From: an uncultured Bacteroidales bacterium
GTDB taxonomy: Bacteria > Bacteroidota > Bacteroidia > Bacteroidales > P3
Length of the DNA stretch: 10,624 nt
Assembly: GCA_947176325.1 (NCBI GenBank)
Contig: CAMWQD010000023.1
Span: 1 to 10,624, forward strand
Direction of reading: 5' to 3'
Below are positions 1 through 7,884 of this stretch, piece by piece. The notes beneath the pieces are model-generated. The model made no database searches and had not been told where the DNA came from. It saw nothing but the letters and a program-made list of their open reading frames with translations. The translations under genes and the position numbers were made by a program. How positions within the stretch are numbered: position 1 is the stretch's first letter; each line of letters starts with the position of its first letter.

Positions 1-158
1 CGGTGCGCAAGGACGTAACGGCCAAGTGTTATGGCGGCGACATCTCGCGTAAGCGTAAGTTGCTCGAAAAGCAGAAAGAGGGTAAGAAGCGTATGCGTCA
101 GGTGGGCAACGTACAGGTGCCGCAATCGGCCTTCCTTGCCGTGTTGAAGCTCGATTAG
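1..158 (+). CDS. lepA: Elongation factor 4 (LepA), C-terminal fragment
   Basis: This is the last 51 codons of a gene that enters from the left edge, ending with TAG at 156-158. The translated tail starts VRKDVTAKCYGGDISRKRKL and ends with AFLAVLKLD. It is the characteristic, highly conserved C-terminal domain of LepA/EF-4, including the Lys/Arg-rich RKRKLLEKQKEGKKRMRQ stretch and the GNVQVPQSAF segment. LepA is a ribosome-associated translational GTPase; the GTPase and EF-G-like domains lie outside the window. The stop codon overlaps the stop codon of the convergent membrane-protein gene (TTAG at 155-158), so no room is left for a separate intrinsic terminator. Identification is firm because this tail is nearly invariant in the family; only completeness cannot be judged. 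Confidence 0.95.
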   Translation, partial: VRKDVTAKCYGGDISRKRKLLEKQKEGKKRMRQVGNVQVPQSAFLAVLKLD

Positions 159-1615
159 AACTGCACTAAAACCACTTTTCCCAAATCGAAATATAAAGTG
201 TCCGCACGGAGAACGGTGATGTTTTCCCTTTCGGGCGTTTTGTCGAGAGTTTGCGTGACGGAAGCACGCGATACGAAACCTTTATTGCCGATTTTGTCGG
301 TATAACGCGCTTCTGCATCGATTTTCTCCATATCGGAAAAATCCTTTTTCAAACAGTTGCAAAGAGAAGGCTGATAGTAGCGAAGCCTATTGTATAACGT
401 TGCATAATCTTCTACGAAATAAACACTTGTAGGGTGATTCTCTATATGTTTCTCTATGGCGGAAAAAGGTTGAATATCCATAAAATGATAGGGAATCAAC
501 CCTAGACATATGTTCCATGCCCCCATACCTATTGCCGCGAGCATGATTCCACATGCGGAAAGACGAGTAGAAAAACGGGATGCCGCTACAAAAAGGAGCA
601 GGGCGAAAGGTATCATCACCATAAATTCGGCGTTTCCATTGGATAGAAAAGCAAAAAATAGTTGTAGCAATGCTATAAGCAAATGCATGGAGGCGAAACC
701 TGCGGGAACTGAAATTTCGGTAACTTCAACGGTCTTGACACTCCGCATCTTCTTCGTTACAACTTTTATTTCGAGCACAAAACAAATCAAAGTGATGATT
801 ATCCCTATCGCCAAGAAGGGATAGCGGGCAAGCAAGGAGGGAATATAGCCGTGCACTTGGAAAAAAGTGCGGACAAAGTTGACAGGCGTAAGGAATAAAG
901 CCTGTTTGAGGGAAAAGCCCACTGCATCAACATAGAAATAGTCGTGAAACACATAGTGAAAAAACGAGGACGCTTCTTGTGGCACAGCCATCCAAACCGT
1001 CAAATAAACAACAGGAACTATCAACGAACCAAGCAGATATAACAAAACCCCTTTACATATATCCTTATCTTTAGGGCTGGAGATTATCATCCCTATACCC
1101 AACCCCAACCACCAAAAAAAGTGGATTTGATGAAACAGACAGGCGAGAGCGGCCAACAGACTTACGAAAAAAGGATTTTTCCCACGAATCCAAGCAAGGC
1201 TTCCCCATAGCGAAAAAACAAGAGGTATTATATAGGTTTCCGCCTCGGTGGCAAAGCGCATAAACCCCCAGCAGGCTCCAAGCGCCCACAAACAAGCTGT
1301 CGATATTTTTTCTGACAAAAAGGTCTTCAGTATCTGACGTGTAAGGAACAGGCAACCCGCAGCCGCCAAAGCATTCATCACACACAATAAAGAAAGAGTG
1401 TGGTTTATAAATAGCAATCTCGCTATCACATATCCCAAGGCATTATAAAGCAAATGATGCGGATAGAATATATCCACACCTTGTCGAATGTCGGCGGCAT
1501 AAGAAAGACCGTCACAAGAATTATTGGTGGAGAAAAGCAGAAGATACAACCCTCCGAAAAACACCAAGGGAAACAAACTTCCTGTAAAAAAATCAAAAAT
1601 TTTTCTTGGCTTCAT
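155..1615 (-). CDS. Polytopic membrane protein, probable GT-C type glycosyltransferase
   Basis: A 486-residue integral membrane protein with about ten hydrophobic segments (roughly 13-29, 68-92, 106-120, 127-142, 149-180, 189-210, 265-283, 308-325, 330-347, 353-375) and a soluble C-terminal domain (about 376-486). The first loop after TM1 carries an acidic motif, CDGLSYAAD (D35), followed by YPHHLLYN (51-58), and an E-x-Y pair (E126, Y128) opens a later helix. This arrangement resembles GT-C enzymes of the DUF2723/PMT-like type, which use polyprenyl-linked sugars at the membrane. That is inference from topology and motif placement; donor and acceptor are unknown. The ATG at 1615 was chosen over an in-frame TTG at 1645 because it follows GAGAGGGTGAG and because a -7 promoter match lies at 1643-1650. 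Several parts are distinctly AT-richer than the flanking genes, suggesting separate acquisition. Its stop overlaps the lepA stop. Confidence 0.8.
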   Translation of the reverse strand: MKPRKIFDFFTGSLFPLVFFGGLYLLLFSTNNSCDGLSYAADIRQGVDIFYPHHLLYNALGYVIARLLFINHTLSLLCVMNALAAAGCLFLTRQILKTFLSEKISTACLWALGACWGFMRFATEAETYIIPLVFSLWGSLAWIRGKNPFFVSLLAALACLFHQIHFFWWLGLGIGMIISSPKDKDICKGVLLYLLGSLIVPVVYLTVWMAVPQEASSFFHYVFHDYFYVDAVGFSLKQALFLTPVNFVRTFFQVHGYIPSLLARYPFLAIGIIITLICFVLEIKVVTKKMRSVKTVEVTEISVPAGFASMHLLIALLQLFFAFLSNGNAEFMVMIPFALLLFVAASRFSTRLSACGIMLAAIGMGAWNICLGLIPYHFMDIQPFSAIEKHIENHPTSVYFVEDYATLYNRLRYYQPSLCNCLKKDFSDMEKIDAEARYTDKIGNKGFVSRASVTQTLDKTPERENITVLRADTLYFDLGKVVLVQF

Positions 1616-1642
1616 AATTCTCACCCTCTCTATACGGATTTT

Positions 1643-1674
1643 CAAAAATAAAAATTATCTTTAAGCCTATGAAA
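1643..1674 (-). promoter_or_regulatory. Candidate Bacteroidota promoter for the membrane-protein gene
   Basis: Read on the minus strand, TATTTTTG (1650-1643) matches the -7 consensus TAnnTTTG exactly. TTTC (1674-1671) sits 20 bases upstream as a one-mismatch -33 element (consensus TTTG, spacing 17-23). Transcription would begin near 1636, giving a leader of about 20 bases to the ATG at 1615 and excluding the TTG at 1645 as a start. The -33 element lies inside the first codons of divergent glgB, so the two transcription units would interfere at this 53-bp gap. I see no comparably good promoter match for glgB itself; TATCTTTA at 1656-1663 is one mismatch from the -7 element but lacks a -33 partner. 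Confidence 0.45.
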
Positions 1675-3717
1675 AAATTGTTGCCCCTGATAGAAAAGGA
1701 TCCGTGGCTGTGGCCTATGGCGGAACGCATCGAGAAGCGGTACAACGACTATGTGCAGACCAAATCGTGGATCGAGCGGGCGTGGGGCAGCCTCTATGAC
1801 TTTGCCTCCGCGCACCGCTACTTCGGGCTGCATCTCGACACCGCCGCCGGGAAATGGACTTTCCGGGAGTGGCTGCCCCACGCCCGCCACGTCTTCCTTA
1901 CCGGCGACTTCAACCTTTGGGATCAAACCTCCCACCCCCTGCACCGCGTGCAAAAAGCCGACGGCCCTTTCGGCAACATCGAGGGCGTGTGGGAAATTGA
2001 AATTCCCGCCTCTTCCGTCCCCTCCCTCACCCACCTCTCCCGCTACAAAATCTACGTGCAGGACTGCAACGGCAAATGGGCGATGCGTATGCCCGCCTAC
2101 ACCTTCCTCACGCAACAGGACGAAACGAGCAAGGATTTCTGCGCCGTGGTGTGGCAACCCGAAAAACCTTTTCCCTGGCGCGACACAGCTTTCCGCAGCC
2201 CCGATTTTTCGAAAACCACGCCCCTTATCTACGAAGCGCATATCGGCATGGCGCAAGAGCGCGAAGGGGTGGGCACCTACCGCGAATTCACCGAAAAAGT
2301 GTTGCCCCGCGTCAAGGCCGGAGGCTATAATGTGTTGCAGTTGATGGCCGTGGCCGAACACCCCTACTACGGCAGTTTCGGGTATCACGTGTCTAATTTC
2401 TTCGCTCCCTCCTCGCGTTTCGGCACCCCCGACGACCTGCGTGCCTTGGTGCAGGAAGCGCATCGGGCGGGCATCAGCGTGGTTATGGACGTGGTACACG
2501 CGCACTTCGTAAAGAATTTCAACGAAGGGCTCGACAGGCTCGACGGAACCGACGACCTTTACAGTTATGGCGCACAGGCGGGCACACACCCGCATTGGGA
2601 TTCGCGCATGTTCAACTTCTCGCGCAACGAGGTGCGGCAATTCCTGCTTTCGAACCTGCGCTATTGGGTGGAGGAATTTCATTTCGACGGTTTCCGCTTC
2701 GACGGCGTTACGGCCATGATTTATTTCCACAGGGGCTATACCGATAATTTCGGCACCTACAAAAATTATTTCGGCGACCAAGTGGATAACAACGCCCTCA
2801 TTTATTTGTGTTTGGCAAACGACCTCATCACCACGCTCAAACCCGGAACACATTTGAGCATGGCCGAGGAAGTGAGCGGTATGCCGGGCATGACCGCCCC
2901 GACGCAAGAGGGCGGCATGGGCTTCAACTACCGCCTCTCGATGGGCATTCCCGATTTTTGGATTAAGCTCCTCAAGGAACGCCAAGATGAAGATTGGGTG
3001 ATGACGGAATTGTGGAGCACCGTGAACAACCGCCTCGCCAACGTGCCGCAAATCGCCTACGCCGAGAGCCACGACCAGGCCTTGGTGGGCGATCAGACGC
3101 TGGCTTTCCGTTTGATGGGCGCCAAGATGTATGATGCCATGACCACCCTGCGCAACGACCCTGTGGTGGAGCGCGGCATCGCCCTGCACAAGATGATCCG
3201 TCTGTTTTCGATGTTCGTGGGCGGGGAAGGCGGCGGCTGGCTCACCTTTATGGGCAATGAATTCGGACATCCCGAATGGATTGATTTTCCGCGCGAAGGA
3301 AACGGCTGGTCGTATCACTACGCCCGCCGCCAATGGGCTTTGGCCGACGACGGTCTGCTCCGCTACCGCTTCTTGCAGGATTTCGACCGCGCCATGCTGT
3401 CCTTGGCCGCGAGAATCAACCTGCGCACCTGCGATTTCGCATGGCTGCTGCATATCGACGAGGAGGGGAAGACCCTCTCTTTCGACGTGGCGGGCGACTA
3501 TATCTTCGTATTCAACTGGCATCCGACGCAAAGCACGCCGAACTACGAAATTCCCGTGCGGCGCGAAGGAAAATACACCTTGCTCCTTTGCAGCGACGAT
3601 ATGCCTTTCGGCGGCTTCGGACGGGTGGAGCCGGGGGGCGAATACTTCACGAAAAACGGCAAGCTTTCGCTCTACAACATCAACCGCGCCGCACAAGTTT
3701 TCTACAGAAAAGACTAA
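1669..3717 (+). CDS. glgB: 1,4-alpha-glucan branching enzyme, eukaryotic-like type
   Basis: This 682-residue enzyme forms alpha-1,6 branches in glycogen by cutting an alpha-1,4 chain and transferring it; it acts in the cytoplasm. The N-terminal carbohydrate-binding module (CBM48-like, about residues 55-105) contains FREWLPHARHVFLTGDFNLW, close to the eukaryotic and archaeplastid branching enzymes. The GH13 barrel motifs are all present: DVVHAH (274-279), GFRFDGVTA with nucleophile D345, AEEVSGMP with acid/base E400, and YAESHDQA with H468 and D469 as transition-state residues. Length is usual for this GH13_8-like group, which is common in Bacteroidota. No glycogen synthase or phosphorylase gene is adjacent. 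It heads a rightward run with radA, panC and parE, 22 bp before radA. The ATG at 1669 gives the full N-terminus expected of the family. Confidence 0.96.
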   Translation: MKKLLPLIEKDPWLWPMAERIEKRYNDYVQTKSWIERAWGSLYDFASAHRYFGLHLDTAAGKWTFREWLPHARHVFLTGDFNLWDQTSHPLHRVQKADGPFGNIEGVWEIEIPASSVPSLTHLSRYKIYVQDCNGKWAMRMPAYTFLTQQDETSKDFCAVVWQPEKPFPWRDTAFRSPDFSKTTPLIYEAHIGMAQEREGVGTYREFTEKVLPRVKAGGYNVLQLMAVAEHPYYGSFGYHVSNFFAPSSRFGTPDDLRALVQEAHRAGISVVMDVVHAHFVKNFNEGLDRLDGTDDLYSYGAQAGTHPHWDSRMFNFSRNEVRQFLLSNLRYWVEEFHFDGFRFDGVTAMIYFHRGYTDNFGTYKNYFGDQVDNNALIYLCLANDLITTLKPGTHLSMAEEVSGMPGMTAPTQEGGMGFNYRLSMGIPDFWIKLLKERQDEDWVMTELWSTVNNRLANVPQIAYAESHDQALVGDQTLAFRLMGAKMYDAMTTLRNDPVVERGIALHKMIRLFSMFVGGEGGGWLTFMGNEFGHPEWIDFPREGNGWSYHYARRQWALADDGLLRYRFLQDFDRAMLSLAARINLRTCDFAWLLHIDEEGKTLSFDVAGDYIFVFNWHPTQSTPNYEIPVRREGKYTLLLCSDDMPFGGFGRVEPGGEYFTKNGKLSLYNINRAAQVFYRKD

Positions 3718-3722
3718 ATTTG
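3715..3722 (+). promoter_or_regulatory. Possible internal -7 element ahead of radA
   Basis: TAAATTTG overlaps the glgB stop codon and matches TAnnTTTG exactly, 17 bases before the radA ATG. No TTTG or TTG lies 17-23 bases upstream of it, so only half of a promoter is visible. It could give radA-panC-parE a start independent of glgB, or be a chance match in an A/T-rich gap. Confidence 0.2.
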
Positions 3723-3739
3723 CCCGATTTTTCAACGAC

Positions 3740-5128
3740 ATGGCGAAAACGAAAGTAAAAACCGCTTTTTTTTGCAGTAATTGTGGCGCACAATCGCCCA
3801 AATGGGTGGGACGTTGCCCCTCCTGCGGGGAATGGAACACCTATACCGAAGAGGTGATTGAACGGGAAACCCGCTCCAACGGCTGGAACAACCCCGCGGC
3901 AGCCCCGCGGAAAGGCTCCAAGGAATCCCGTCTCGTGCGCGACATCCAAACCGAAGAAATCCAACGCATCGACACCGGCAACAACGAACTCAACCGTGTG
4001 CTGGGCGGAGGTTTGGTGCCCGGGTCTTTCGTGTTGGTGGGCGGTGAACCGGGCATCGGCAAGTCGACCTTGATGTTGCAGGTGGCCTTGCAGATTCCGC
4101 ACGGCAAGAAAGTGCTTTATGTGAGCGGGGAGGAAAGCGCGCAACAACTGCGCATGCGTGCCGAGCGGCTGGGTCTTACCGAAAGCGGCTGCTTCATTCT
4201 CACCGAAACCGACATGGACGAGATTTTTGCCCAGACGCAAGCCGTCCAACCCGATATTTTGGTGGCCGACTCCATTCAAACCCTCACCTCCTCCACTATC
4301 GAGGCTTCGGCGGGCAGCATCTCGCAGATTAAGGAATGCGCCGCCCTCTTCCAACGCTTTGCCAAAGAATCGGGCACCAGCGTGTTCGTGATAGGCCACA
4401 TCACCAAAGACGGCAACATCGCGGGCCCCAAACTTTTGGAACATATCGTCGACACCGTTCTGCACTTCGAAGGCGACCGCAACTACGGCTACCGCATCCT
4501 GCGCTCGGTGAAGAACCGCTTCGGGAGCACCAACGAAATCGGCATCTACGAAATGCAGAACAACGGTTTGCGCGAGGTGAGCAATCCGAGCGAAATCCTG
4601 CTCTCGCAACGTGAGGAAAACCTCAGCGGCACGGCGGTGGCGGCCACTTTGGAGGGTCTGCGCCCCATGATTGTGGAGGTGCAGGCGTTGGTGAGCCAAA
4701 GCGCCTACAACGTGGCGCAACGCTCGGCCACGGGCTTCGACATACGGAGGCTCAACATGCTCTTGGCGGTGCTGGAAAAACGGTGCGGCGCCAAATTGGC
4801 ACAGAAAGACGTGTTCATCAATATAGCCGGCGGCCTGCGGGTGGACGACCCCGCCATCGACTTAGCCGTTATCGCCGCCGTGTTGAGTTCGGGACAGGAC
4901 GCCCCTCTCAATCCTAAGGATTGCTTTGCCGCCGAAGTAGGTCTCACCGGCGAGATACGCCCCGTCAGCCGCCTCGAACAACGCTTGGCCGAAGCCGAGA
5001 AATTGGGTTTTGAACGTGTGTTCGTTTCCAAATACGGGCTCAAGGGTATTCCCTCCAAATACAATTCCAAAATCGTGGCGGTGGGAAATCTTTTCGAGCT
5101 GTTTCAAAAAATATTTTCCGAAAAATGA
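3740..5128 (+). CDS. radA: DNA repair/recombination protein RadA (Sms)
   Basis: A 462-residue RecA-related ATPase that promotes branch migration and processing of recombination intermediates. The domains appear in the usual order. A four-cysteine zinc finger (C12, C15, C26, C29 in CSNCGAQSPKWVGRCPSCGEW) comes first. The RecA-like core follows, with Walker A GEPGIGKST (K108), Walker B ILVADSIQ and the RadA-specific KNRFG motif (258-262). The C-terminal Lon-like domain contains GLRVDDPAIDLAVIAAVLSS and GLTGEIRPV. An open frame runs 161 codons further upstream through glgB, but the zinc finger fixes the start at the ATG at 3740, and length then fits the family (about 450-460). A CCGCGG-rich patch encodes the Ala/Pro linker after the zinc finger. 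The last codon and stop overlap the panC ATG (ATGA, 5125-5128), which implies translational coupling. Confidence 0.97.
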   Translation: MAKTKVKTAFFCSNCGAQSPKWVGRCPSCGEWNTYTEEVIERETRSNGWNNPAAAPRKGSKESRLVRDIQTEEIQRIDTGNNELNRVLGGGLVPGSFVLVGGEPGIGKSTLMLQVALQIPHGKKVLYVSGEESAQQLRMRAERLGLTESGCFILTETDMDEIFAQTQAVQPDILVADSIQTLTSSTIEASAGSISQIKECAALFQRFAKESGTSVFVIGHITKDGNIAGPKLLEHIVDTVLHFEGDRNYGYRILRSVKNRFGSTNEIGIYEMQNNGLREVSNPSEILLSQREENLSGTAVAATLEGLRPMIVEVQALVSQSAYNVAQRSATGFDIRRLNMLLAVLEKRCGAKLAQKDVFINIAGGLRVDDPAIDLAVIAAVLSSGQDAPLNPKDCFAAEVGLTGEIRPVSRLEQRLAEAEKLGFERVFVSKYGLKGIPSKYNSKIVAVGNLFELFQKIFSEK

Positions 5129-5976
5129 AAATCTGCACCACCAAAGACGAATTGCGCCGGAGTTTGAGCGCCTTGCGGAAAGGCGGAAAAAGCGTAGGCT
5201 TCGTACCTACCATGGGCGCGCTCCACGAGGGGCATGCCTCGCTCTTCAAGGCCGCCCGCCGCGAGAACGACATATTTGTGGCGAGTGTGTTCGTCAACCC
5301 CATCCAGTTCAACAATCCCGAAGACCTCAAGAACTATCCCCGCGATTTCGGGGCCGATACCGAAATTTTGGAGGAAACCGGCTGCGATATTGTATTTCAC
5401 CCCTCTCCCGAAGAAATGTATCCCGATGGAAGCCAACCGAAAACCTACTCTTTCGGTGCTTTGGAGAGCGTTATGGAAGGAGCGCAACGCCCCGGACACT
5501 TTGCGGGCGTAGGCGTGGTGGTGGGTATGCTTTTCGAACTCACCGAACCCACACGCGCCTATTTCGGAGAAAAGGACTTTCAGCAAGTGGCCGTAATCCG
5601 CAATTTGGTGCGGCAAATGGGCATAGACGTGCAGATTGTTTCCTGCCCCATCAAGCGCGGTGAGGACGGTTTGGCACTGAGCAGCCGCAACGCCCTTCTC
5701 ACGCCCCAAAACCGCGCCAAGGCCCCCTTTATCTACGCCACCCTTTCGGCAAGTGCGGAAATCGTGAAGGCGAATCCGCAAACCAGCTGCGCCGACATCA
5801 AAAAATTCGTGGAGGAGAGAATCGCCTCGCAAGCCGAAATGAAATTGGAATATTTCGAAATCGCACATCCCGATACCTTGCAGACCGCCCCGCCTGATGC
5901 CCCCGCCCAAGGGAATGTAGGGTTTATCGTGGTATGGATGGGAAAAGTTCGCCTTATCGACAACATACGTTATTAA
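5125..5976 (+). CDS. panC: Pantothenate synthetase (pantoate-beta-alanine ligase)
   Basis: This 283-residue cytoplasmic enzyme joins pantoate and beta-alanine using ATP, the last step of pantothenate (vitamin B5) synthesis on the way to coenzyme A. The HIGH-like nucleotide-binding motif is seen in PTMGALHEGH (28-37; H34 and H37). The pantoate-binding segments SVFVNPIQF and PGHFAGVGVVV, the YFGEKDFQQ motif, and the KMSKS-like region GLALSSRN (182-189) are also present. Length is normal for the family, and nothing needed for catalysis appears missing. It overlaps radA by 4 bp and is followed after 6 bp by parE. No panB or panD is in the window, so the pathway must be completed elsewhere or by salvage. 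Confidence 0.97.
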   Translation: MKICTTKDELRRSLSALRKGGKSVGFVPTMGALHEGHASLFKAARRENDIFVASVFVNPIQFNNPEDLKNYPRDFGADTEILEETGCDIVFHPSPEEMYPDGSQPKTYSFGALESVMEGAQRPGHFAGVGVVVGMLFELTEPTRAYFGEKDFQQVAVIRNLVRQMGIDVQIVSCPIKRGEDGLALSSRNALLTPQNRAKAPFIYATLSASAEIVKANPQTSCADIKKFVEERIASQAEMKLEYFEIAHPDTLQTAPPDAPAQGNVGFIVVWMGKVRLIDNIRY

Positions 5977-5982
5977 GAAATC

Positions 5983-7869
5983 ATGAGCGAGAATCAAACG
6001 GATATAGCCTTCAACGCCGCCGACTACAGCGACGATGCCATAAAGACCCTCAAGTGGAACGAACACATCCGCCTGCGCCCCGGTATGTATATCGGCAAGC
6101 TGGGCGACGGCTCGAGCCAGGACGACGGCATCTACGTGCTTCTGAAAGAAGTGGTGGACAACGCCATCGACGAGTTTGTGATGGGCAACGGCAAGACTAT
6201 CGAAGTGACCCTGAAAGAGAATACCGTTGTTGTGCGCGACTACGGGCGTGGCATTCCTTTGGGAAAGGTGGTGGCCTGTGTGTCGGAGATGAATACGGGT
6301 GCCAAATACGACTCCAAGACCTTCAAGAAGTCGGTGGGGTTAAACGGGGTGGGAACCAAGGCCGTCAATGCGCTTTCGAGCTGGTTTTTGGTGGAAAGCG
6401 TGCGCGACGGCGAGAAGAAACGCGCCGAATTCCTCAACGGGGTGCTCGAAAAGGAAGAATTGGTGAAGACCAACGAGCGCAACGGAACCCGCGTGAGCTT
6501 CACGCCCGACGAGCAGATGTTCGGCAACTATCACTTCATAGAAGACTACATAGAAGCGATGTTGTGGAATTACGCCTACCTCAACAAAGGCCTCACCATT
6601 CAATACAACAAGAATAAAATCAAGAGCGAAAACGGCTTGCGCGACCTCTTGATAAGCCGCATGGACGGCAATCCCCTCTACCCTATCGTGCATATCGAAG
6701 ACGAGGATTTCGAATACGCCTTCACCCATGTGGATAAATTCTACGGCGAGGAATATTACAGTTTCGTGAACGGGCAGCACACCACGCAGGGCGGCACGCA
6801 TCAGAGCGCATTCCGCGAGGCTTTCGCCAAAACCGTCAAGGAATTCTACAAGAAAGACTACGACACGGGCGACATCCGCACGGGTCTTATCGCGGCGGTG
6901 AGCGTCAAGGTGATAGAGCCTGTGTTCGAGAGCCAGACCAAGACCAAGCTCGGCTCCATTTATATGGATAACAGCGAGGAAGCCCGCAAGGCCGACAACC
7001 GCGAGACGTTGCGCAATTATGTAATGACCTCGCTCAAGAAAAACCTCGACGACTATCTGCATATCAACGGCGACGTGGCCGAAGCCATGCAGCGCAAGAT
7101 TATCGAAAGCGAGAAAGAGCGCAAGAGCATGGCCGACCTCAAGAAGATAAGCCGCGAAAGCGCCAAGAAAGTGAACCTGCACAACCGCAAGCTGCGCGAC
7201 TGCCGCATTCACTACGATTCCAACCACGATTTGCGTCTGCAAACCACTTTGTTCATCACCGAGGGTGATTCGGCCACGGGAAGCATCACCAAGAGCCGCG
7301 ATGCCAACACGCAGGCCGTTTTCTCGTTGCGTGGAAAGCCGCTCAACAGCTTTGGCCTGAGCCGCAAGATTGTATACGAAAACGAAGAATTCAATCTCCT
7401 GCAGGCGGCCTTGAACGCCGGCGACGACATCGAGAACCTGCGCTACAACAATATTGTCATCGCCACCGATGCCGATGTGGACGGCATGCATATCCGCATG
7501 CTCCTGCTCACTTTCTTCCTGCAATTCTTTCCCGACATCGTGAAGGCGGGGCATCTGTATATCTTGCAGACGCCGCTTTTCCGCGTGCGCAACAAGCAAA
7601 AGACGTTCTACTGCTATAATGAGGAGGAACGCGCCCAAGCCATAGAAACGCTTGGCGGAAAGCCCGAAATCACCCGATTCAAAGGTCTCGGCGAGATTTC
7701 GCCCGAAGAATTCAAGGTGTTTATCGGGCCGCAGATGCGCCTCGACCCTGTCATCATGAAAAAAGACCAGGGCATAGGCGAAGCCATGGAATTCTTTATG
7801 GGAAAGAACACGCCCGACCGTCAGGGTTTCATTATGGAAAACCTCCGCACGGACATAGACGTGGATTAG
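5983..7869 (+). CDS. parE: DNA topoisomerase IV subunit B
   Basis: A 628-residue type IIA topoisomerase ATPase subunit. With ParC it decatenates sister chromosomes and relaxes supercoils. The GHKL ATPase motifs are E56-VVDNA (N60 for magnesium), DYGRGIP (86-92) and GLNGVGTK (119-126). The transducer domain carries the GGTH signature (270-273) and the QTK loop (Q318, K320) that contacts ATP. The TOPRIM domain has EGDSATGS (E427) and the metal-binding D496-x-D498-x-D500. The opening WNEHIRLRPGMYIG, and the lack of the extra insertion seen in proteobacterial GyrB, fit the Bacteroidota ParE form rather than GyrB. I infer ParE from overall sequence style; GyrB is the less likely alternative. No parC follows: the next gene is convergent, 15 bp away, with no clear terminator hairpin between the stops. 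Confidence 0.92.
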   Translation: MSENQTDIAFNAADYSDDAIKTLKWNEHIRLRPGMYIGKLGDGSSQDDGIYVLLKEVVDNAIDEFVMGNGKTIEVTLKENTVVVRDYGRGIPLGKVVACVSEMNTGAKYDSKTFKKSVGLNGVGTKAVNALSSWFLVESVRDGEKKRAEFLNGVLEKEELVKTNERNGTRVSFTPDEQMFGNYHFIEDYIEAMLWNYAYLNKGLTIQYNKNKIKSENGLRDLLISRMDGNPLYPIVHIEDEDFEYAFTHVDKFYGEEYYSFVNGQHTTQGGTHQSAFREAFAKTVKEFYKKDYDTGDIRTGLIAAVSVKVIEPVFESQTKTKLGSIYMDNSEEARKADNRETLRNYVMTSLKKNLDDYLHINGDVAEAMQRKIIESEKERKSMADLKKISRESAKKVNLHNRKLRDCRIHYDSNHDLRLQTTLFITEGDSATGSITKSRDANTQAVFSLRGKPLNSFGLSRKIVYENEEFNLLQAALNAGDDIENLRYNNIVIATDADVDGMHIRMLLLTFFLQFFPDIVKAGHLYILQTPLFRVRNKQKTFYCYNEEERAQAIETLGGKPEITRFKGLGEISPEEFKVFIGPQMRLDPVIMKKDQGIGEAMEFFMGKNTPDRQGFIMENLRTDIDVD

Positions 7870-7884
7870 AAGGGAAGAACGCGC

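Noticed and set aside
1616..1645. TTG at 1645 as the start of the membrane-protein gene
   Set aside because: The ten extra residues are basic and precede a normal N-terminus. The TTG overlaps the predicted -7 element, so it would lie upstream of the transcript start.
3257..3739. Upstream in-frame extension of radA by 161 codons
   Set aside because: The extension overlaps the glgB C-terminus in another frame and looks like out-of-frame translation. The RadA zinc finger starts 11 residues after the ATG at 3740, as in the family.
1642..3840. A 732-codon open frame on the minus strand lying antisense to the whole of glgB
   Set aside because: It begins with GTG inside radA and has no recognisable domain or family resemblance. 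It mirrors a strongly biased GH13 coding frame on the other strand, where codon bias depletes antisense stops.
3894..3910. Duplicated CCGCGG motif in radA
   Set aside because: It encodes the flexible Ala/Pro linker after the zinc finger; Ala/Pro codons in this G+C-rich gene explain it.
6340..7638. A 432-codon minus-strand frame within parE, and a similar 346-codon frame at 3680-4720 within radA
   Set aside because: Both are antisense shadows of conserved genes, with no own start context and no family-like motifs.
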